Source: JBOGJG01 sp050747825 | GTDB lineage: Bacteria > Acidobacteriota > UBA6911 > RPQK01 > JBOGJG01 | DNA: 11,033 nucleotides | NCBI GenBank assembly: GCA_050747825.1 | Contig: JBOGJG010000042.1 | Location: forward strand, 1 to 11,033 | Direction: 5' to 3' | Shown: positions 7,140 through 11,033 of the stretch, piece after piece | Position numbering within the stretch: the first letter of the stretch is position 1 | Layout of the letters: the number at the start of each line of letters is the position of its first letter | The notes under the pieces: generated by a model | The model's database searches: none | What the model was told of the DNA's origin: nothing | Seen by the model: only the letters and a program-made list of their open reading frames with translations | Program-made: the position numbers and the translations under genes

Positions 7140-7168
7140 TTGACTGATCCATTTAGATGGATAACAAT
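7140..7168 (+). promoter_or_regulatory. Possible promoter of the glycine-zipper gene
   Basis: TTGACT (7140-7145, five of six to consensus), a 17-bp spacer and AACAAT (7163-7168, four of six). This leaves a leader of roughly 30 nt containing the AAGGAGG ribosome binding site at 7193-7199. The promoter starts two bases after the long inverted repeat ends. Confidence 0.4.
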
Positions 7169-7206
7169 GGAAGTAACAAATCCGAAACCTTGAAGGAGGC
7201 AACTTT

Positions 7207-7794
7207 ATGCCAAAAATTTATCTTTTCACTCTATCGATCTGTTTCAGTCTGGCCACATTGCCCGTCCTGGGTAACCAGCAAGTCCTGGTCCCTGTTGGGA
7301 CCAATATCGAGGTGACTCTCGATCAGCGGCTTGATTCCGGCGATGCCGAGGTCGGCGACACCTTCACCATGACCGTGTCCGAGTCGATAGCCGTAGACGG
7401 AAGGATGGCTATCCCCGAAGGAGCCGTTATCTCGGGCACGGTTACCGGCGTAGAAGAAGCCGAGCGCCCGCGCAAGGGAGGCAGACTGATACTGCGTCCG
7501 GACTCGCTGCGGGCTCATGGGCAGGTGATTCCGCTTCAAGCGGAAATCACGGCCGAAGGTGACGACCTGGAGGGAAAAGGCGGCGTTCAGGGGAGTCTGA
7601 AAGAAATCGCCATTGGGGCCGGCCTGGGCGCTGTCCTGGGCGGAATCATTAAAGGCGGGAAGGGAGCGCTTGTGGGCCTCATCATCGGAGGGGCAGGCAC
7701 CTTCCTGGCTACCGAAGGCGAAGATGTGGAACTGGACCCTGAGACGCCTCTGGTCGTGCAATTGAAGCAGGCGGTGGACGTGGAGATCAGGTGA
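7207..7794 (+). CDS. Exported glycine-zipper protein of unknown function
   Basis: 195 residues. The signal peptide (about 1-22, ending LPVLG) is followed by a beta-rich region (about 25-120) of the kind that begins with VPVGTNIEVTLDQRLDSGDA, and asks for a DGRMAIPEGAVISGTV element. A glycine zipper (GAGLGAVLGGIIKGGKGALV, about 137-156, continuing to 165) could pack as paired membrane helices. The tail (LDPETPLVVQLKQAVDVEIR) returns to beta character. This architecture is common among conserved hypothetical exported proteins; envelope localisation is likely, function unknown. AAGGAGG lies seven bases before the ATG, the strongest ribosome binding site in the window. It is the only plus-strand gene, divergent from the rhodanese-NamZ gene. 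Confidence 0.85.
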   Translation: MPKIYLFTLSICFSLATLPVLGNQQVLVPVGTNIEVTLDQRLDSGDAEVGDTFTMTVSESIAVDGRMAIPEGAVISGTVTGVEEAERPRKGGRLILRPDSLRAHGQVIPLQAEITAEGDDLEGKGGVQGSLKEIAIGAGLGAVLGGIIKGGKGALVGLIIGGAGTFLATEGEDVELDPETPLVVQLKQAVDVEIR

Positions 7795-7841
7795 GAAGCT
7801 GACTGCCTCTCGGCTGACGACTGCAAAGAGAAGCTAAAGTG

Positions 7842-8074
7842 ATCAGCGGTCAGTGGTCAGCTCGCTGCGCTCGCGGTGGCGGGTGGCAAGCTCGCTGCGC
7901 TCGCGGTGGCGGGTGGCAAGCTCGCTGCGCTCGCGGTGGCAGGTGGCAGGTGGCGGGTGGCAAGCTCGCTGCGCTCGCGGTGGCGGGTGGCGGGTGGCAA
8001 GCTCGCTTCGCTCGCGGTGGCGGGTGGCAAGCTCGCTTCGCTCGCGGTGGCGGGTGGCGGTCAGCGGTCAGCGG
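7842..8074. repeat. Composite G-rich array: six 14-mers separated by heptamers
   Basis: This gap between convergent genes (7795-8141) is almost filled by one array. Six copies of CTCGCTKCGCTCGC start at 7861, 7891, 7921, 7965, 8002 and 8032. Start-to-start distances are 30, 30, 44, 37 and 30, differing only by multiples of 7, because two, four or three GGTGGCR heptamers lie between copies. Both ends carry GGTCAGC-type heptamers like those upstream of hisS. The first four copies have TGC in the centre, the last two TTC. Open frames across it read as RWRVASSLRS-type repeats and are not genes. The rest of the gap shows no clear terminator. Confidence 0.92.
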
Positions 8075-8141
8075 GAGCCCCTTCGATCCGACCCTCGTTT
8101 TGCAAGTTTGCTCGCCCGCATGGGGCTGAATTAGTCAGACC

Positions 8142-9443
8142 TCAAAACGAGCCCAGGTGGTACCAGTCAATTTTCCTCGTCAAGTACATGAAAACGGCCA
8201 GGACAACGAAGAGCGCGAGTGTTCCCACCAGCAGCGCATAATCTTCGATTTGCATCAGGACGTACAGGAAGATGTACAACGTCGAGAGCAGACCCCCGAG
8301 AGCGAATGTTCGTCTTGCTCCTCCCAAAACGGTATAAGAATAAGTGCAGCTCAGCCCGACGATGGCCAGTGCGGCCACCAGGTAGGACCAGTCGAAACCG
8401 AAATGCTCAGCCAGGGAAAGCAACAAGAGATAAAACGTGGCAAGCGCCGCTCCTACCGAGAGGTACTGCACCGGGTGAATCCGAAGCCCTGAGAGCATTT
8501 CAAAAAGGAAAAACGTCACAAAAGTCAGAGTAATCACCAGAACACCGTATTTCACCGATCGCAGTATGCTGCGGTAGGGACTTACCGCCTCGAGAAACTC
8601 AACCCCGAGATAAGACTCCTCCAGCGCCCTTGCGACCTCTTGACTATCCTGCTGTTCCGAGCTCCATATCTGGGGCAGTGACTGGGCCAAACGCGAGACA
8701 TTCCATTCGGCTGAAAACCCTTGTGGGGAGATGTTTCTCCTGTCCGGTAAGAACGCTCCGATAAAGCTGGGATCGGGCCATTTGGCTTTCATTGTAACGT
8801 GTGTCATCTTGGCCGCGGGAGCTATGGAAAAGCTTCGAGTTCCCCGTAAATCCAAAGTCACATTAAAGGGAATCGAGCTTGCCCCGGGAACAAGATTGCG
8901 TAGAGGAGCGTAGACTCCGTAAGGGAGAAATGATGCATAGCTTGTTCCCCGTATGACCTCGATCGTCTGATTTCCCCAAGTAAGAGGTGGATCTCCATGG
9001 ATCCCGCGGGGATCCGAAATGAAAAATACTGCTGCTGCGCCTTCCCAGAGGATCTCCTGGGCAAAGCTTCTTAGCTCTGCCTCAGTTGGAATAGTGATGA
9101 TTCCACTCACTTTCAGGTGATTGAGATAGACGGCTGCCTGGAAGATGCCCCGCTTGCGCTTTTCAAGCTTAACTTGGGAATCGACCTGGAGCCGATCGGG
9201 CAACCAGGCGAGGTATTCCACGCGCTGCCGGACCCCGGCGGCGCCATCGGATAGCACTCTTCTTTTTTTAAAAGGAACCACCACGAAAGGGCCGGCCACG
9301 CGCTGCTCGAGCCCCCACGATCTTCCTATTGCCGTGACCGCCTCCTCCTGGGTGGATTCCCGGCTCGAAACGAGAAAAAAAATGATTCCCAGACCAATAG
9401 ACAAAAACACAGCCAAAGTGATTACTCCCGCGAGCTTAATCAT
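8142..9443 (-). CDS. creD: CreD-family inner membrane protein
   Basis: 433 residues, usual length for CreD. One N-terminal membrane helix (about 4-25) is followed by a large periplasmic domain (about 30-295, with NVTLDLRGTRSFSIAPA and FSAEWNVSRLAQSLPQIW) and about five C-terminal helices (301-420). The family-typical QIEDYALLVG (398-407) and TRKIDWY (422-428) are present. CreD is induced by the CreBC system in enterobacteria and linked to envelope integrity and colicin or beta-lactam response; its biochemistry is unresolved. The ATG at 9443 is chosen over the longer frame to 9488 for its AGGAGG eight bases upstream and the helix that follows. It lies 65 bp after the winged-helix regulator gene and has its own candidate operator. 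Confidence 0.92.
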   Translation of the reverse strand: MIKLAGVITLAVFLSIGLGIIFFLVSSRESTQEEAVTAIGRSWGLEQRVAGPFVVVPFKKRRVLSDGAAGVRQRVEYLAWLPDRLQVDSQVKLEKRKRGIFQAAVYLNHLKVSGIITIPTEAELRSFAQEILWEGAAAVFFISDPRGIHGDPPLTWGNQTIEVIRGTSYASFLPYGVYAPLRNLVPGASSIPFNVTLDLRGTRSFSIAPAAKMTHVTMKAKWPDPSFIGAFLPDRRNISPQGFSAEWNVSRLAQSLPQIWSSEQQDSQEVARALEESYLGVEFLEAVSPYRSILRSVKYGVLVITLTFVTFFLFEMLSGLRIHPVQYLSVGAALATFYLLLLSLAEHFGFDWSYLVAALAIVGLSCTYSYTVLGGARRTFALGGLLSTLYIFLYVLMQIEDYALLVGTLALFVVLAVFMYLTRKIDWYHLGSF

Positions 9444-9467
9444 GAGACTTCCTCCTGTACGGTGTAC

Positions 9468-9492
9468 GCAAAGTACTCTGTTATGCAAAGTA
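9468..9492. promoter_or_regulatory. Candidate operator upstream of creD
   Basis: TACTCTG-N5-CAAAGTA at 9474-9492 is a near-perfect inverted repeat with the same half-sites and spacing as the site at 10526-10544. A further half-site, GCAAAGTACT (9468-9477), overlaps it. It lies in the 65-bp gap between the regulator gene and creD, about 25-50 bases upstream of the creD ATG, suggesting internal regulation of creD by the adjacent winged-helix protein. Confidence 0.6.
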
Positions 9493-9508
9493 AATACCCA
9501 AAAAATTT

Positions 9509-9886
9509 TTATTTTTCCCGTGTCCTCCGAATCAGAGCTTCCATGTGGCTCAGGTAACGCTCCAGCGCTCGCCGGCCGCCGGCCGTCAGGCGATACTCGG
9601 TCTTCGGCAGCCGTCCCTCAAAGGATTTCATGCAGTCAACGTACTTTGCCTCTTCCAACTTTCGGGCGTGCACGCTCAGATTTCCGTCTGTTGTATCGAG
9701 GAGTTTTTTGAGGTCATTGAAGGTGAGGGATTCGTTGACGGCCAGTGCGCTAACGATTCCCAGCCGGATGCGCTCATGGATAAGGGAATCGAGTTCCGGG
9801 GCGCTGCTGATCGGCCGCGCGACTTGCCGAAGCGGCGTTTTGTGCTGTGGCGGAGCCTCATGCCGGAGTTTTCGCTTAGCCACCAT
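9509..9886 (-). CDS. Winged-helix transcriptional regulator (HTH_34 type)
   Basis: 125 residues. A basic N-terminal tail (1-30) precedes a winged-helix domain of the HTH_34 (MarR/ArsR-like) type at about 31-118: LDSLIHERIRLGIVSALAVN, recognition-helix region TTDGNLSVHARKLEEAKYVD (65-84), and the wing with TEYRLTAGGRRALERYL (97-112). No metal-binding cysteine pair is seen, so it is not a typical ArsR metal sensor. The gene overlaps the upstream membrane-protein gene by 11 bases and precedes creD, and is probably the repressor acting on the two matching inverted repeats flanking the module. AGGAGG stands one base before the ATG at 9886; the GTG immediately after it at 9883 has better spacing and may be the real start. 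Confidence 0.88.
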   Translation of the reverse strand: MVAKRKLRHEAPPQHKTPLRQVARPISSAPELDSLIHERIRLGIVSALAVNESLTFNDLKKLLDTTDGNLSVHARKLEEAKYVDCMKSFEGRLPKTEYRLTAGGRRALERYLSHMEALIRRTREK

Positions 9887-10487
9887 ACCTCCTGGCTATG
9901 ATGACCCCAAAGACGACTTGGAGGCCGCCGAAGCCCAGCGCCAGCAAAAGATTGCCCCACAGAAATGGAACAAAGAGAGCAGCAGCGCCCAGAGTCATAA
10001 ATCCCAGCCCCATGACCGGAACCACCCTGACCGAGAAGGCTCCCCCCGTGACCACTGCTGTACCGTAAAGCAGCAGCCAGACGCCTGGAAGCAGGGAATA
10101 CATCCCGTAGCGGTAAAGGACCAGTGTCAGCAGGGCGCCTGCCAGGAGCGGAGGCGAGAACGTCAGCGCGAATTTTTGTCCGGGCGCCGAGAGCAAGGCA
10201 CTCTGCGTGGCCCGAGCCTTCCAGGCTATGGCCATTACCCCGATCAGCAGGGCAACCGTGGCCTCGACCAGCCAGGTTAACAACCACGCTTCTGGTGACG
10301 GCTGAAGCGCGCCAATCGGAGCGGCGATCAAAGCTGTGACACCCATCGCGCAGCCGCCCCAGCCGGGGACAGCAGTGAAGGAGCCGGCCCGCTCCATGGT
10401 CTCGCGGATAAACTGCAGGTTTTCACTGGCGCGCCGATGCAGCGAAATCGCTTCACCGGGATTGCGAAGTAGATGCAGCGAACTCAT
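9876..10487 (-). CDS. Six-helix membrane protein of the creD module
   Basis: 203 residues. A cytoplasmic N-terminus of about 40 residues (RNPGEAISLHRRASENLQFI, a likely helical segment) precedes six predicted membrane helices, near 43-61, 67-88, 108-126, 132-150, 155-174 and 178-197, with little between them. I cannot name a family with confidence. The gene heads a tight unit with the winged-helix regulator (11-base overlap) and creD, so it may sense or transmit an envelope signal to the regulator (inference). The frame can start at GTG 10508, but that codon lies inside the predicted promoter. ATG 10487 coincides with the predicted transcription start, so the mRNA would be leaderless; no Shine-Dalgarno is visible for either. 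Confidence 0.8.
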   Translation of the reverse strand: MSSLHLLRNPGEAISLHRRASENLQFIRETMERAGSFTAVPGWGGCAMGVTALIAAPIGALQPSPEAWLLTWLVEATVALLIGVMAIAWKARATQSALLSAPGQKFALTFSPPLLAGALLTLVLYRYGMYSLLPGVWLLLYGTAVVTGGAFSVRVVPVMGLGFMTLGAAALFVPFLWGNLLLALGFGGLQVVFGVIIARRYGG

Positions 10488-10494
10488 GAATGAA

Positions 10495-10524
10495 AATATA
10501 GACTCCACTGGTTGGCTTTGTCAA
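10495..10524 (-). promoter_or_regulatory. Strong promoter of the creD module
   Basis: Minus strand: consensus -35 TTGACA (10524-10519), an 18-bp spacer and -10 TATATT (10500-10495, five of six). The expected start, about seven bases downstream, is at or one base before the ATG at 10487. The inverted repeat at 10526-10544 ends two bases from the -35 box. Confidence 0.7.
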
Positions 10525-10525
10525 G

Positions 10526-10544
10526 TACTTTGCACTACAAAGTG
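10526..10544. promoter_or_regulatory. Candidate operator of the creD module
   Basis: TACTTTG-N5-CAAAGTG, an inverted repeat with one mismatched outer position, adjoining the -35 box of the module promoter. A second overlapping palindrome, TTGCACT-N4-AGTGCAA (10530-10547), is perfect. The TACTYTG-N5-CAAAGTR form recurs upstream of creD at 9474-9492, consistent with one dimeric winged-helix protein binding both. Confidence 0.65.
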
Positions 10545-10615
10545 CAATAGCCTCAGTCCTGATTCCACCGGCGAGCACCAAGGCATTCCTGCGCACATTT
10601 CATTAAAATGGGCGG

Positions 10616-10740
10616 ATGAGCTTCCTGATGAAAAGAGCTGCTTCGAAGTTGGTGCTGCTGGCGATGGTTCACGCCTCCGGGACGGCCCTGGCGGGTGACT
10701 ATGTGTTCTCCGTCAGGGGAAAAGAGATCCAGCTCAAAAA
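10616..10740 (+). pseudogene. Possible 5' remnant of an exported-protein gene
   Basis: The plus-strand frame encodes a signal-peptide-like start (MKRAASKLVLLAMVHASGTALAG in two parts: basic end, hydrophobic core, ALA-G cleavage) followed by DYVFSVRGKEIQLK. It then runs directly into the antisense of tRNA-Ala, where it encodes the well-known spurious tRNA-derived peptide. No Shine-Dalgarno is clear. It may be a gene cut off by a rearrangement at the tRNA, or chance. Confidence 0.22.
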
Positions 10741-10816
10741 TGGTGGAGGTAGACGGATTCGAACCGACGACCCCCTGCTTGCAAAGCAGGTGCTCTTCCG
10801 ACTGAGCTATACCCCC
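10741..10816 (-). tRNA. tRNA-Ala(UGC)
   Basis: 76 nt including an encoded CCA (10743-10741). The acceptor stem GGGGGTA pairs with TACCTCC and contains the G3-U70 wobble, the hallmark of alanine tRNAs. TAGCTCAGT marks the D-arm; the anticodon stem CCTGC/GCAGG closes the loop TTTGCAA with anticodon TGC; GGTTCGAATCC is the T-arm. It lies 169 bp downstream of 16S, the usual spacer position, but no tRNA-Ile and no 23S follow. Two apparent protein frames crossing it are artefacts. Confidence 0.97.
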
Positions 10817-10820
10817 ACGC

Positions 10821-10900
10821 AAAAAAAAGGCTTGAGGCCTGAGACTTAAGGCTTGAGGTTTGTCTTTACCCTCAGGCCTCACGCCTCAGGCCTCAAGCCT
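10821..10900 (-). terminator. Terminator-like hairpin built from heptamer repeats, in the 16S-tRNA spacer
   Basis: CTCAGGC/CTCAAGC-type heptamers occur in both orientations. The arms 10828-10843 and 10885-10900 form a perfect 16-bp stem. Inside it a second stem (10850-10858 with 10870-10878) has eight of nine pairs and an 11-nt loop. On the minus strand the structure is followed directly by eight T (10828-10821, the first of them also closing the stem), then four bases before tRNA-Ala. The form is that of an intrinsic terminator for transcription coming out of 16S, though the total hairpin is long and it could instead act in RNA processing. Confidence 0.55.
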
Positions 10901-10981
10901 GATTTCAGTGATCTTGGACAACCAGACAGCTTCTTAGCTCTTGAGCCCGTTCTTTGGGCAAGCTCATGCTTGCTTCTCTCG

Positions 10982-11033
<52 letters not shown>

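Noticed and set aside
6981..7202. N-terminal extension of the rhodanese-NamZ protein
   Set aside because: It starts at a TTG, translates the inverted repeat (IRVIRVIRVIR) and puts the signal peptide internally.
7842..8074. CRISPR array
   Set aside because: Spacing is regular, but the spacers are themselves heptamer repeats and there are no cas genes.
7839..8241. Three overlapping plus-strand frames with WQARCARGGG or RWRVASSLRS repeats
   Set aside because: They translate the tandem array in three frames; no ribosome binding site or domain.
10553..10882. Open frames on both strands crossing tRNA-Ala (peptides such as GGIAQSEEHLLCKQGVVGSN and RRIRTDDPLLAKQVLFRL)
   Set aside because: These are translations of the tRNA and its antisense, a common annotation artefact.
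10958..10973. GCAAGC-N4-GCTTGC hairpin just after 16S
   Set aside because: Only six base pairs and no U-tract; more likely part of rRNA processing structure than a terminator.

Overview
The window looks like chromosomal DNA from a moderately GC-rich, probably Gram-negative bacterium. Supporting points are a lipoprotein signal, Sec signal peptides, a peptidoglycan-recycling enzyme and a CreD-type inner-membrane protein. The gene mix and abundant short tandem repeats recall Acidobacteriota or similar environmental lineages, but this is inference. Almost everything is on the minus strand; only one exported glycine-zipper protein is on the plus strand.

Layout, in coordinate order. 16-1794 and 1910-3181 encode aspartyl- and histidyl-tRNA synthetases (hisS upstream of aspS). 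A heptamer repeat array lies between them, and a second array sits directly upstream of the hisS promoter. 3182-3592 holds that promoter, the array, a tRNA T-arm-like motif and a doubtful 50-codon membrane ORF. 3593-5174 is a unit transcribed as antitoxin, then a MazF toxin that has lost its C-terminus, then an exported amidohydrolase overlapping the toxin stop by four bases. 5313-6980 encodes a lipoprotein fusing a rhodanese domain to a DUF1343/NamZ exo-muramidase domain. 7050-7138 is a long inverted repeat. 7207-7794 is the glycine-zipper protein. 7842-8074 is a G-rich composite array. 8142-10487 is a three-gene module: six-helix membrane protein, winged-helix regulator, CreD. It carries the same 19-bp inverted repeat upstream of its first and third genes. 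10741-10816 is tRNA-Ala(UGC), and 10986-11033 is the 3' end of a 16S rRNA gene.

Three themes stand out. First, at least four different imperfect heptamer arrays sit where they could touch expression: against the aspS start codon, against the hisS -35 box, inside the amidohydrolase coding sequence, and between 16S and tRNA-Ala, where the array folds into a terminator-like hairpin followed by eight U. Second, 16S and tRNA-Ala are not followed by 23S anywhere in the remaining 10.7 kb, so the rRNA genes look unlinked here. Third, several promoters place the predicted transcription start at or next to the start codon, suggesting leaderless mRNAs beside genes with good Shine-Dalgarno sites.
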